DNA from: Punica granatum
Lineage: Eukaryota > Streptophyta > Magnoliopsida > Myrtales > Lythraceae
Direction: 5' to 3'
Length of the DNA stretch: 64,000 bases
Assembly: GCF_007655135.1 (NCBI RefSeq)
Contig: NC_045131.1
Coordinates: 22,986,001-23,050,000, forward strand
In this document: in pieces, positions 24,311-38,700 of the stretch
Layout of the letters: the number at the start of each line of letters is the position of its first letter
Position numbering within the stretch: the stretch's first letter is position 1
The notes under the pieces: generated by a model
What the model saw: only the letters and a program-made list of their open reading frames with translations
Databases searched by the model: none
Told to the model about the DNA's origin: nothing
Program-made: the position numbers and the translations under genes

Positions 24311-27300
24311 TTCAACATAATCAAATATGGGAAAAACCTTGGATTTTAGGATTCTGGCAAAACACACTCCGTTCATAATCTATTAATCTTTCAGTATCAT
24401 AAAACAGATAAACTTAAAACCCCATACACCCAGGGCTTGACGACATATATCATAAGTAAAGTTGGACAAATTAACTTATTCAGTATTTCTTTTTGAAATT
24501 TCTCTTATAAATTTGTTTTATACATTTTCATACTCAATTTCGTATATTTTAATTTCATATATGATCAATTAATTTTTTTTCAAAGTAAGTTATATAATAA
24601 CATCCAATTAAATATTTTTTGTTATATAATTATAAATTGACAATCTTAACCCTACTAACTACGACCCTATTTAATGTAAAGTGGATATGGATTATGATAT
24701 TATACCACGTGTAATAGCCTTCAATTTGCTTGTAATTAAATATACTAGTTAGTAAGTGAAATAAAAGCAGAGCAAGTCAAAATTTTTGTGCATTTGCATG
24801 AGCAAAAAGCCAGTCCACACATTGAATAAGGATAATAATAGAAAGATAGTAAAATATATATTAATGATTTTCTATAATTCAAACGGAATAATTGTTGTGC
24901 GATTGTCCAACGGTAATGAAAGAAAATTTGTTCTATAAAACGGTAATGTAACCATTGATTTTCTCTCTTTATATAGTGAAGTAACGTTTCACGTGTCATT
25001 GCACTGTAACTCTTACGAGGATTTACTATGTGGATGACAGTGAAATTTGCACTTTATTCTTATATATTCAATAATTTAATCAGGGGACGAAACTTGGTTT
25101 AAGTCTTTTTGCTGTCAGAAATTCGACAGAAAGATCAAACAGTGCGTGTGGAAGAAAGCGTTATTACTTGTTTATTCCCAAATGGAAAACCAAAAATATG
25201 ATACCCAAAAATAAACCCAAAAAAAAGAAAAATATTATAAAAAAGAATAAACCATTTCATTATTATGCCAAAAACAAAATGGTGAAAAAGCGATATAATG
25301 AGTTAGAATATTTACTCTAATCGAACACATAGCATTCAAGCTATGCAATTGTCGACTCAGTGATGTAAATCTCAGTTCCATTACACAAAAGTAAGAAAAT
25401 GAGATCCTCCCTCTTTTTTTTTCTTTTTCTTTTTTTGGAAAAACAAATCAACTCAATCAAAATCGACAAAATGCCTTATGCTTTTTGCCTTCGTGCCTTT
25501 GGTATCTGATTCTTGTGGGCATGAACGAATCGCTCCCAAAATAATGTTCCTTTCCTCATTGTATTCTCTCTTTTCACTTTGATTATCTGTTTTTTCCTCT
25601 CACTTTTGATGTTTCCTTTTCCACCTTTTAATGAGGTAAGTAGGGACGGGACCATTTCGTTTTCATGAGCTTTTCTGAACTTTTTCCAATTATCAAGATG
25701 ACAAAAGAGAACTGGCCGGACGGCCTTTAATTTGCATTGATTGAGCGGAAAGTTCTCATGTCTATGAACCAGACGTTCATGAACTCCTCATGGTCGTTGG
25801 ATCGTAATAATCCAATGGCTCCTGGGGGAATTCATGAATGGTCCAGCCCAGTTCATGAAGCCTAGAATTTCCCTTGATGCAGGACATCAATAACTGATCT
25901 CGCAGTGTATCATTCTCAAATAAATTATATCTCAAACCATCAATAGATTGATGAAATGAATTCAAAATTCATCAATAAAGTTTCAAATGTGACACACTGG
26001 TGACAACTTTATATCCCTCACAAATCCGTCGCAATTGCATTACGAACTTCTTCCATTATTCTGTCACTAATTGTGATAGATTGGTCCCTCACGATATGCC
26101 TCGTTTTTTCTTTTTTTCTTTTTTTCTTTTTTCCTTTTTTTTTAAATTTAGGTTTCCTCATCATCTCAGCAAACATGAAACGCATTTGGATTAATGATTC
26201 AACTTGGAAAGAATATGTAGTCTCCGTGCATAGTACTCTTATTCCAGGGTCGTCGTCAACTTATATAGTTATTCACATTAACATTTCCAAGTCGTTCAAG
26301 CAATTTATATATTATACGAATCATGTGACATGATTCTCTAATATTATGATAAAAGATATTAGTAATGTAAGCTAAAAGCTCCATGACAGTCGACTCATCT
26401 CTTTTGTCAATTGACATGCAACATGAGCTAATACGACCCAAAGCTCAAACGAGGTGAAATTAACTGGCCCAGACAACTTGAATCTACTAATAATTGATGT
26501 CAACTCAAAGAATGAACGAACGAACTTATAGAAAAAGGACAAGCATATTATCTCTCTCGTGTTAGCACTTAGCTCCAATTTGGTGAAGTTAATTAGGGAC
26601 TCGTTTTGCTTCTCTTTTGTCTTCTTTTCTTATTTATTACGAGGGCTATTTGGAATTATCGGACTAATCCACGTGGCCCATATGAACATCTCGCTCACCA
26701 ATGAAATTTTAAGTAAATCTGAATACACAAGTTGTGCAGGTAATTCAATAGGCATAATCTCTCATATTATTTATGTTGACTAAAAAATTCACACTATTCA
26801 ACGACTGGACCAGTCCTATTTGATTGGGTTCTCTCGTAAGAGATTATTAATTTTATTTAGCTGTTAATAATATTTAAGTAGACAGGATAAATCGATTTTA
26901 TTCGGCTCGATTATATGGCTAAAGGTGGCCTTGGTAGTCTGGCAGTTTGTGTGGCATATATATTTTTTTCTAAATAAGTAAAAAAAGATTAAGAATATAA
27001 AAATACCTAAAGGGATAAACAAAACTAATTGCTTTGTCAAATTAAAAATAGAAAAATTTCACGTGATATTAAAGAGTTAAATTAAAAAGAAACGAATCTC
27101 ATAAAGAAAAATAAATGGTTCTAAAATTCATACCAATAAGAATTGGATATTTTAATTTTATAACTGTACTCCCATTCTCGAAACCTCATGAATTAAAATC
27201 TAGTGGATCATTATACCAGCTTCAAAAATAGTAAATGAACTAAATAGACCCTAATCTCATACGTGAAAAATAACTCCCTATTATCCTATTCGTAATCTAG

Positions 27301-29749
27301 TCATTTTCCAATTTAACTTTAGACTTTTTCTATGCATATTAAGGGACCATCAATCAAAAAATTAAGTAGCCATCTGTAGTGCTTCACAGCCCGTATGATC
27401 ACCCTATTGAAAGAGTGAAAGAAAGAGAGAGGGACTGTTAAAGTTTCGTTAATTTAGAATTTATTATATAGCAATGAGCATGTAATATTTAAGCATTCTA
27501 TTGGTTTGCTCGGCTTTAATTCATTGAAGTTGTATTTTAACGTAACAGACATGTGTTTTGGGCTAAGAGATGTATATATATGCTGAGATGAAAGAAGTTA
27601 CAAATCAATACACGTATCATTTCTTTAATAGACCGTGTCTATTCGATGGAGGATCTGTAACATTGTGTTTGGGAGTTTTTAGGGGCAGGAGAAGAGAGGA
27701 GAGGAGAGCGAAGGAAATGGGAGGGAGGGAGGGGAGAGGAGAGGAAATGGAAGGATAATATATATCTTGTGTGGGAGATTTTATGGAGGGAGAGGAATGG
27801 AGATGAGAGTTAATGAAACCAAAGTATATTATAAGACAATTATACTTTCATTAATTTTAAGTTATATTATTTACTTATAATTTTTTTTGGTAAGATTATA
27901 TTTACTTATAATTTAATTATATTAAAGGCCACTTTACATTTAACAGTAGTATAAAGTTATTGTTATATATATATAATAGTAGTGTATATACATTATAACG
28001 GTAGTATATACATATACTATTACTGTCATATATACAAACTCTAATAAATAACAGTAGTATAAAGTTAAAAAAAGATTACTGTAAAAAGAGTTGTGCAAAG
28101 AAGAGAGTAGTAGCAAATAGCACATGAGTTCATCCAAATTCTTTCAATTTGGAGGATTAAAAAAATTTTAATAATAAAGAATAATGAAGAGAGAGTATTT
28201 CCCTCCAAATTCATTATTCTCCCCTCTCTCTTCCTCAAAAAAGGGACGACCGACCGGTGTAAAGCAATTGGGAAGGGTGCCCCATGGCAGCATATATAAT
28301 TTTCCTCTATGCTAGTATAGGCATAGCTGGTCAATGGTGAAATATAAAGGCCCTGGTCGGTTGCCGGCCCCATGGGATTTGGCCTAGTAGACCATTGGCT
28401 ATATGTGTAGGTTCAGTTGAAATCTTCCCATCACCCAAGGCAGCAAATAGAATAAAATAGATCAGAGAAGAGACAAGAAAACGTTCAATTTATACAACCC
28501 AACAACAAGCAAAACAATTTGGGCATTATTATACTCCAAATTAAGCAAGCCATGGAAAACTAGAAATATTCATCCAAGAAAAAAAAGGGAAAAAGAAAAC
28601 TAGAAATGGCAGATGACAAAGCCTATAAAAAACGTCTATCGCGAACATCACCATCTATCTTCTTAATTTATATCATCGCCATTTTATTTTCTTAATTAGT
28701 ATCATTTTTAAGTTCATTAAACTCTAAAAAGACACTGAACGTGGCAGATAGAGGAAGTGGCGGGAAGAAGAAGAAACCCACACGTAAACAATAAAGTTAT
28801 AAGGTTGTACGTTTTTCCTTCCCGGTTTGTATTAATTGGTCGGATATAGGACGATATGTAGAATTATTAGACAGTAGTCAGGCCATATATGCATGTTTCT
28901 TCTTCTCAATGGCTATCGACAAATTAAGGTCACTTGTAACTTAGATGGGATGTCAGATCTCATCCATTCTTGGGCAATGCCTGGACCGCGATATATATAA
29001 TTCCCATTGCATATACCATATGCTTTCAGTATGTATTGGGCTTGTAACATCACACATATATACACGCTAATGGAATATAATCATAGAGTTATTAAGGTTA
29101 GAACTTGCACCATAATTACCTTGTAGTCTGACATGAATTTGCAATGGAACAAATATATCCAGAAATATCTTTTGTATATATATACATATGTATAAAACAA
29201 ATCAGGTAGGCTGTCCGTGAATGCATGAATTGCCTTATCATTTACATGTACGTTGCAGTGCTGAAATGTTTGGACGTCGGTTTATTTACATTATAATATT
29301 TGGTCCATTTAACTTGAAATTTCCTATGTTAACAAAATAAAGCACACAACCCACTGAAAATATAACACCAACTAAATTTATGATGAAAATAATATTAGAA
29401 ATAAAAGAAATTTTTTTTTAAAGATTGAGAAATGATACACGAAAAACGTAGTGGCTACGATCTCAACGAGTTGACGAAGATGGGACATGAAAAATTTTAC
29501 ATTAACATAAAATTGGAAAAAAGAACAAGGGAAGTAAAGAAATCAACGTGTTCTTCAATTTTTTGCATTTTTGGTAAGCTAGGCAATGAGCGGGTGCGAG
29601 CATAAGAGAAAAGGTCGGGCTGTTTATTTTTTTTCTTTTTACAAATTACACAATCTATTTTTTAGTTTATATCACCTAACGATATACATATATATAAGGA
29701 AAGAAATTTAGTTCCTTTTCTTATTCCATGAAGATCAAAATATAATATA
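24311..29749. other. intergenic, AT-rich, no convincing gene
   Basis: No protein similarity or exon chain is recognisable. There is a purine-rich stretch (GGGAGGGAGGGG-type) at 27680-27800, T-rich runs at 26105-26145, and repeated ACAGTAGTATAAAGTTA motifs at 27940-28070. Otherwise it is AT-rich background. Confidence 0.5.
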
Positions 29750-29751
29750 CT

Positions 29752-29930
29752 AAGGTGAGTTGATTCAAGTGGTTCGACGCTCATTCTTTTTAACTAAGAT
29801 CTTGAATTCGAGTATTATAAATGGAGAAAATACACGTTGAGAGGACTTCAACTCTTAGAAGACCCCGGGCTCAAATTGATTTAGTCAGGGCCTTTGGCCT
29901 TTCGAATAATAGGGTGCACACCGAAAAAGA
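29752..29930 (+). mobile_element. putative tRNA-derived SINE
   Basis: The 5' part has tRNA-like layout: an A-box-like stretch (GTGAGTTGATTCAAGTGG), then TTGAATTCGAGTA about 35 nt later as a degenerate B box. The 3' part (TTAGTCAGGGCCTTTGGCCT, then TTCGAATAATAGGG) recurs at 30190-30250, which supports a dispersed family. There is no coding capacity. Boundaries are approximate. Confidence 0.45.
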
Positions 29931-31249
29931 AAGAGATCAAAATATATAATATAATAAATTATATTATTAACAAAAATTTTAAAAATAATACTTGCAAGAA
30001 CATGAAAACTGTCCCTCAAAATGCTTAAAAGGATGCAAGTTTATATACTCCTCCATATAGTAAGGAGCTGCCACCGTAATCTTTTTTTCTTTGGGGATTG
30101 TTAACTCGTCATTCAAAGACTTTTCCTATATTTGATCAATCAGTGTAATTCACGTACCTTATATAATTTATCCTCTATAATTCCATTAATTTATATAATT
30201 AGATTAGTCGGGGCTCGTTGGGCTTTCGGATATCATGGTACATACCAAATTTTTTTTACATTAATGATGAGGTAATCCCATATGTATTTACTATTACTTT
30301 ACAAGAGAACAAATACTATTATTGATGATTTAAATATACACAAACTACTGAAACATTTTCTAGATTTGTTTTAACTAAAATATGATATGAATAGGTAGAT
30401 AATATATATTTCCTGGTTCAGCGGAAACAAGCAAATAATAAAAGAGATGTAATGTGTTGTTCTAAGAATGGAGAAATGGGCAAAAGTGTGGGCCATTTTC
30501 GTATTAGGGAATGCCCTCTTTACAATGGAAATTATATATAACAATAGACATATGTATGTGAGTGTGTATAATAATATATCCACACGAGGAGAAAATCTAC
30601 AAACCTCCAATTGCCAGTTGGGGGTAGGCTCCTATCCTTACTAGGTAGGGCATAGTTTTGTTTGCCTCCATAGGTTAAAGTACAAAAACCTAGCCAAATT
30701 TTTCTTGTTTGTCATATAAATGACATCAACAGATCCGACCAGGATCTTTGAACTGTACATTTTTCTGGTGAGGAAGAATGTAAAGACTTTAAAATATAAG
30801 AAAATTGCTCTGGAACTTCTACGGTGACACGGTGTTCCCCCACATTAGATGGGTGTAGGTCCCATAAGGCACAGTGGCATCCGACTGGGGGGCAGTGTCG
30901 CCCCCACCCAATTTCATGTCATTATAGTATGAGCATCCCGACTCGAAAATTAAGGAGTTCAAATTTCGATTCTCATTCGTGTCCTTTAATTTTTCTTTCC
31001 ATATCCTTACTAGGATGATGGACATCCATTACAACTAAAATGAAACATGATTTTAGAATATCCAACTAACATATGATCTAGAAGCAATTTGTTTTCTACG
31101 AAGGAACTTCTCCTTTTATGCAACGTGAATATCATGTCATTTTTTCGTTGATTTGATGTCAATTTACATAACTATATATAATCTGTAGTTCAACAAACAA
31201 GGCAACTGGTACGAAATGTAAATTAAATAAGATATTTGATAAGAGAATA
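29931..31249. other. intergenic, with a second SINE tail
   Basis: AT-rich and without a supported gene. Positions 30190-30250 repeat the 3' portion of the SINE-like element at 29752. Positions 30930-31000 hold GAGTTCAAATTTCGATTCTC, which resembles a degenerate pol III B box. No complete element can be delimited. Confidence 0.4.
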
Positions 31250-31435
31250 ATGAGGTGTAATCCAATTGGTAACGTGCCAGTGTTTCAAGCATTAGGTCAA
31301 CGGTTCAAGTCTCCTTGGCGACTTAGGAACAAATAGGGGAGAATGCCCACTTATTTATTGTCGAACCCGCTTGTGGTAGTAGTACTCTGTTATAGATCAC
31401 TTGCGGATGGGTGATGTTTCTCTGACACCTCATTA
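31250..31435 (+). mobile_element. putative tRNA-derived SINE
   Basis: AGGTGTAATCCAATTGGTAA resembles an A-box region. CGGTTCAAGTCTCC, about 30 nt downstream, is a good B-box match (GGTTCRANNCC). The spacing is tRNA-like, and the following tail does not fold as a functional tRNA acceptor stem. It is better read as a SINE than as a tRNA gene. Confidence 0.45.
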
Positions 31436-32765
31436 ACCCGTTTCTGCTTTAGACTTGATCATTTCCCGGGCTTTGTTTGGATAGAGAGATTCACAGAAAA
31501 TTGATAAGTCCATTTGGATCGGGGAATTCTTTCGTCTGATGGAAAATATTGTCCTCTTTATCATCGATTCATTTTTCTTTACGGTTTCAAATGGGGAACA
31601 TGGAGAAGGATCAAATCCCATCCCTCCATTTCCCTCCAAATTCAAACAGGTCGCATTCTCTTATGGGCTTTATATTTAACCGAGGAGAGGAGTAACAGTC
31701 TCCCAAGTAACTTGGAATGGGTAAAAAAAGAAAAACCTACATCTCCCTCCCCTCCTATCTTTCCCTAGAGCCACTCGCCCCATCCTCTACTCACCCCCTT
31801 TTTTGTTTCTTTAATAAAAAAATAAAAATAAAAATTGCCTTCTTCCCTTTATATGATCCCTTCTTTCAAGGGCATCTAAATTTCTTGTCCCCATAAACTC
31901 TTTACCTTTTTCACTTTTCACATCTTTTAACCCGCTGGTCCTCCGAGGATTCACCGGCTCTCTCAGGAGTCGTCCGCTGATATGTATACCGTCAAATCAA
32001 CTTCTTTTATTGATCCTTCTAAGGAATTTGTCATTGGACAAATATATCGTCATATCAAATCAACTTCGTACAGTGCGATTTGTATGCAAGCGATCAGTTG
32101 TTACCTCGTCAAAGGGGTTAGATTACTCTCAGACCACACTTGCTATATGTATTATGCACCTTGATGCAGATATATATAATAACTTGCGACATCATCCAAA
32201 GTACGAACGACACCGGGTGTTCCCGAACAGCAACCCTAACCGGGATGAGAACAGGGATAAAGGGCTCTGAATCTTGAAGCAAGAGGAATAGGGACGGGGG
32301 ATCAACTCAACACCCCCTCACAATCATTCACAAATCTCCACAAGACACTTTTGGGCCCACGGCTAAGGCCACTAATACGACCAACTCTTCTATTTTGTCT
32401 CTTATTTACGGGTCCCCCCACGTTTCCCTTTGCAAAACAGCTAGCATGCCATGAACAAAAGCTGGAATGATCATCCCCAGGAAAAAAAAAAAAACCTTTT
32501 TCCGTGTTATTGTTTTCTTTTTCAATATGAAATGATTTGTTTTAGTCTCAATCAACCAATGTGAACGCATTAAGTAATATTATATATAGAGGGAAAAATG
32601 CAAGCCAAGGTACACACAGCTCTTCATGTATTCGGTAGAGTCATCTAAGAGCACACAAGTGTTGGTATGACAATAACAAAACAGGACGCCTGCATAATTA
32701 ATTAGCTATGACATTTCCATATTTGCTTCGTTCTCCCATTTCCACGGAGCATTCGAGGTGTCGAC
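31436..32765. other. intergenic and 3' flank of the methyltransferase gene
   Basis: No supported gene. The last few hundred bases, up to the minus-strand stop at 32766, should contain the 3' UTR of the LCMT1 gene. The polyadenylation site cannot be pinpointed. Confidence 0.5.
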
Positions 32766-35700
32766 TCACGGAGATGCTGCTTGCTGAGAGCTTGAGCTAA
32801 TATGCTGATCTGCTGGGAAACCGAAGTCCTTGAACAGCCCCTGCAAGGGGCAGAATCAAAGAGCTGATTATAATACACTCGAGAAGAGGGGCTTCTGTAT
32901 ATTCATTCACCACCCGCACTCGCCCTCATGCTAAAACCAAGGGGCTTAGGGGTTTAATTCTCATCAATGGAGATTTTCATGCCCCGTTTTTCCTGCTTTC
33001 CCTCCTTTTTACTTGTCTACGTGGCCTCCCTTCTAAGACGGATTATAGAGCAATTAGGTGTAGCAGTGGCCTACTTCCAGACTTTTGATAAAGATTCTAC
33101 AAAAGAAATCTCCCCCAACTTGCTCTCTCTTTCTCCTTCCTCTTAGCAACAGAACATTGGGCAAAGATACTGTCTGACTAATTATTTGCTCAAATGTGGA
33201 CTTTCTTCCCTTTTTGGTTTCCTCAATTTCCTCTCTCCTCGTTTTACGGCAAGCCCTTCGAATTTAATTTCACACAGATTCCAGAAACTGAAATAGGCCA
33301 CGCGGATACAAAATTGCACAATGACGGCCATGACAAATGCATTATGTAATTTACTACGAATGAATAGGGCTATGTCATGTGGCTACCCAATTTCAAAATA
33401 CATCCATTGGCAAGAGTTTAAGTTTTAAAATAAAAATAGAAGTGAACTCAAAGAGCATTGAGACATACCATCGCATCAACGATTGCATAAGCCACACAAT
33501 AGTGCTCCTGGAATCAAGCAGGACACAGGCAGAAGTTCAGTTTTATGACAGTCGGACCCATTGAAAAGCTGATACATTTGCAGCTGCTAACTGTGATAAT
33601 TTAATGCACCAAATAATCACGGACATTAATGTCTTTTCACATGAGTGCTGCACAATATTAATCATTTTCCGTCTGACAATGTTCTCAAGTTATGAGAGAG
33701 ACATGACCCCCGGGAGGGGGGAGGAGGGGGGGAGCTGTGGGGAAGCCAAAAGCTCCATGCAAATGGCCGGTCACCTTCTCCAGACTTAATAGCAGTTCAT
33801 GATTTGCAGAGAATTGTAAATCAAGATACTGGCAAGTGGTACCAGAACCAATTCAGTTCAAACTTATGCATTAATCGGGAGGGGAAGAAAATTGACTTGC
33901 CTGCATCATGTGCCACTCTTCAAATTCATCAAATATTTCAAGCCTTTCAATCCTAAGGAGAGCATCAAGGATGTTATTCAACCGACCAAAACTTATAATA
34001 GTAGCTCTCTGAATACAGTATCAGCTTTCAGAAAAATCAGAGGCAAAAGGATTGAAAACCATGACAGTATCGTGGGATACAATACACAGCACAAAAAAGC
34101 ACCTCCAAATATTCTAAAAAGAAAATAAAAGTAGGAGGTTATATCCGTCCTAATTCTTAACATCCGAAAAAAAGTCAAAGTTACGCTTTTGCGGAAACAC
34201 GGCATCAGCACAGATTATTTTCAGATTCCTGATCTTCTATTGTCAAAATAGAAGAATGCCTTTGAAGTGATTATTGCTTTACATCCACGAATAGTCTTTT
34301 TCAACATCCACCAAAAGGGCAGAAGCAATTCTCACAGCCCCCTCAAGAAACAACTACCTTGTGGATTATCATTTCACAAATGGTTCCCATGTAAAAGTGA
34401 TTCTACGAAAAAATAATTCCTATCTAAAGTTGAGCAAGATCAGCACTGTCAGCGCAATCTTTGCCGCAGGTTTTTAGCACAAAGATTGTTCTATGTCTAA
34501 TCAAAAGTCAAGACAAGTTATTACTGAAAATAATTCATCACTTGCTCAATTCATTTATTAAGAAAAAGTTTGATTCCTGATAACAAACAGCAAGTTTGAT
34601 TCTCCATGACATCAAATCTACTTAAAGTAGAAGATTCCATAGACATTAAGGTCACAATTTAAAACTTTTATTCGTCTCGAGCAAGTAGCCTCATTGTCAA
34701 ATTCAAACCGATGTACAGAGAACTTTAACTGACTACATCCAGTTCTTGCGTTTATTTAAAAATTGATCAGCTATCTGTGGAAAACAAATCTATGAATGAA
34801 GAGACAAGAAAACTTCCACTTAATCAATCTAAAATTTGATTTGACACATGTATAGTGGGGACATATTGCTGGAGATTATTTTTCGTCTTTCTTTTTGAGC
34901 ATCTTCTTTGTATGTAGTCTTTGCACCTTCTCAGCATTTCTTAAAAAAGCAACAAAGTGCTACACAAAACCATCTAATCATCTCCATTAAAAAAAAAAAT
35001 CATCTAATCATGCACCGATCTAATAATTCATTCTTCACAAGAGAGATGCATATCCATTTATCAGAAATCCCATATGCTGGTCGACAATATTGTACAAATT
35101 GGCCAATCTGTTTGAAGGTGCTCTACTAGTCTCTCATACTATTTTAGGTTGATGCTAAATAAGCCTTTTTCAGCTTACCAAAAATACACAATATTACATT
35201 ATATTTAAAATGGGTAGGATATTATAATTTTGGGCTAGTGGGTTCATGCTTCTTATGTTCCATTTTCCTTTTTAATAAAGGGTATGAGTTATTCTGAAAT
35301 TGTTCATTGCGCATGTATAAATGAGCGACTGCACTATTGCCAAGAAAGAAAACAAAAACAAAAATGAAAGACTTCCACAGCTTATGGACAACAAACCTGC
35401 GCCTTTCTTGGGCTTCAATGAAACTGCTGTAGACTTTCAGCATGTCCCACGCAGTGGCCCGCTAAATTCCAATATATGCAATCAAAAGAAAATTATTAAT
35501 TTTAATAACACGGTACTGACTTCGGCCAATATCAATAATCCAGATGAGCTTCGACACGAGCTTCAACACAACCAGAAAACAATTGATCGACAAATTCAGC
35601 TTCCATGAAAAAATGTAAACTCTTAAGAGTAAAAAGGTCAAAATGCACTCTCCACTGAAAGTTCTTACTCAGACAACCGCAAGCTAAACAAATTGTATTC

Positions 35701-38700
35701 CAATATACTGCATCGAATTTAGGTCTTCTTAAACTTTATGACATCTCTAGCCACAGTACATGAATGGATATGATTAGATGTGGTAAGCGTATGCATCATG
35801 ATCATGAAAGAGTTAAAGCATAATCAAAAGAAAAAAAAAAGATTAATATTAGAAAAGTCAAGTCATGCCATATATTCACCTGCCATCCCTGATCAAGAAA
35901 GAGTTTTTCCTTTGCTAATAAAGTTGGTGTAGCATATATACCAAGGAGAGCACAGCCTCTACTCTGCGATCAAAGAAGAGATCTTGGATATATTGACTTA
36001 TAAAATCATAAGCTCATCAGGCAGACAGTTATGAAATCTTAATGTACTGTTTTCTGAAAACACAATTGTTTTCAGGAATATCTTTTATATTATCATTCCA
36101 TTGTCATACCAAAAAAAAAAAACCAAATATACTAATTTGATCACTCTAGTGCAAAGTTTCATTGATTTCCCCTTGAAAAAGGTTGCCATGAAAACCATTA
36201 TCCAATCTCAAATCAATAGTCAAACAGACAATATCACTTCTACAAGAATGAAATTGGACTTTCCTAGACCCAGAAGACTCAAGAAAAATGGGTGGGAAGC
36301 CACTGGGAGTGGGATAGTGGACTTCATGGAACATAAAAGGAGAGGCAAAGGAAGATGGAGAATAATATCAAGAACAGGGCAGAGAGCTAGAGTTCCACGA
36401 GCACAAAAGTTGACTGGGACCAATTATATTTTCTGAGTAAGGGTGATGAAGAATTTAGGTACAAAATAAAAGTGAAGCTGATGAATGCTCTGGGATGTCA
36501 CAAATCATAGTCTCTAGTTCCAACTACGGTTTAAGGTGCGGTTCAACATGATGACACTCCAAGGAAAATGCTTTTTTTGCTTCTAGTAACTGCCTCCAAG
36601 GTATACCCAAAGTTTATAGATACCCCTCTATTATAGTCCCATACAACCTCTGATCTGTTCAGAAAATCTTTATGTTTCCATCTGAGGCATGTTAGGGTGA
36701 ACCAAAGGTGAGAACTATGCTCAGGATATCTTTATGTTTGAACTGATGCATATCAGTTTAAATCAAAGGTAAGAACTATATTTTGATCTGTTGAAAATAT
36801 CTTTAAGTTCCATCAGCCTCTACGATGAATCAGAAGAAACAGCAGTAGATCCTTTCTGTAGTAACAAAAATTCAAAAAACCTTTTTCACTGATGGGCAGC
36901 TACGCCCTCTAATTGGGTAGAGTAAGAAAAGGAAGTAGATTCTTTCCAGAACTTGACCATGGCAGCTTTCTCTTAACATTTAACCTAGAAATAACCCAAA
37001 AAAATCATGTCCAGGAGTAGGACATTGTAATTTTCATAATTTAGAAAATGGTTTGTGCCCGTTGAGCTTCTTTGACAAAGACAAACAACCTTGCACATTA
37101 ATGAGGTACATAGGCCACTATCAACTTCTATAAGGTTTTCCTTTGTTAATACCAGCAGATTAATATCAATGCTCAAATGATTCTATCTGCCAAAAGGAAA
37201 ATGAAACATAACAGGGACAAGAGTGTACCTCCAAGTTTCTAATCATTTGCAACCCAAAAGCATCATCTGGATGGATCTGTAACGGAGAGCAACGGAAAAA
37301 GTGAACCATTTTAAAACAATAGAAACAGAAGAGAAGATGTGGCATAACAAGGAAGGAGGTAGAAACCTTGACCTCCAAAAGTTGTATATAACAACAAATG
37401 AAACTGCTCATAGAATAACAATAACCACCACCACCACCAAATAGAGATTGAGCGATGGAAAGGACCTGCTCATATAGGAAAAATACTGCTGTTGAGAATT
37501 TTTTTGAGGCCCAACCAATGATTGAATGGCTTGAATCTGGTTCCAAGTATATCAAGACACATTCTGCAATTATAAATGTTGGCAAGCTGACAACAACGTC
37601 AGAATTTAGTGGCCAAATAATTTCCATGACAGAACTACAGCTTAATATGTGACAAAAAAGATATTAGTAATAGACGACGAGAAAGAACAATACGACTAAA
37701 GTATTTCATCCTGAACTATAGAAGACTGCTGCACACAATCATGAATGATTGAACACAGAGATCAGACAATGTTTAGCGTATGTACTAAGGAAATTTAGTG
37801 ATAAGTCCATACCTGGGGTCCATATCAGCAAATGCTATAATATCATCCAACCCTTTTATGTCCCGCAGATCAACAGGGAGCAGCCTGTAATCATCACTTG
37901 TCACTTCTCCTTTCTCTACAAATTCAAAGCTCATACAGTCAGAACTTGCAAGTTATAATCAACATGCTAATTTCAGGGGCATAGTTAAATAATAACAAGA
38001 AGAAATGCGGCAATTAAAACGGCTATTGCATAAATACAGACATATTATGGAAGAATGCATGTCTATGGGAAATCACATCATTTTCTGGACAGGAACCTGT
38101 TTTCGTTTATTGTTCATGCGTTACTAGCATTGCTGGGCAAGAAGTAACTTCTGTAAGAGCTAAAATTCTCTTCTCAGAGTTTCTCTTATTTCTTGTTACC
38201 CATCTTTATCAGACACACCAATCTCTACTTTGGTAACCCTTGAGCAAGACAGTTGAATGTCAACTAATTATGATTATAATTTTCTCGCGAAAAATGTGAA
38301 ACAGTGAAGAAGATTGAAAAGGAAAAGAGGGTGACAAAGCTGGAGACAGAAGTGTACATAATATAAACATCGTTCTCTTGTCAACCTATCCACCATGCAG
38401 ACAATGATCGCCTCGATATTTTCTCATATTTGGTAGTTGGAAGATCCAACACTCGAGAATATTATTTAGCCTCAAAGTTCTAATAGGTCCCCTCAGAACA
38501 GTAACATAAGCTCCATTTAGTATGCACCAAAACACCTGTGAACCACAATGGAGTCCTCAAAAATGGTCATATCGTTATAAGATATTTGGGTAACAAGGCT
38601 TCGGTAGTAACTTCGGTACAAGAATTTGTGCTCGAAAATAACCCTAAAAAAGCTATCTATTGGCATCTTAAAACCTCAAAAATAGAGACTATGAAGAAAG

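Noticed and set aside
27650..28250. Possible MITE, suggested by GTGTTTGGGAGTTTTTAGGGG at one end and purine/pyrimidine-rich matches at the other.
   Set aside because: The right end could not be paired convincingly and no target duplication was found. The match may only reflect GA-rich composition.
31250..31330. Possible functional tRNA gene because of the A and B boxes.
   Set aside because: The acceptor and anticodon arms do not form a proper cloverleaf. A SINE fits better.
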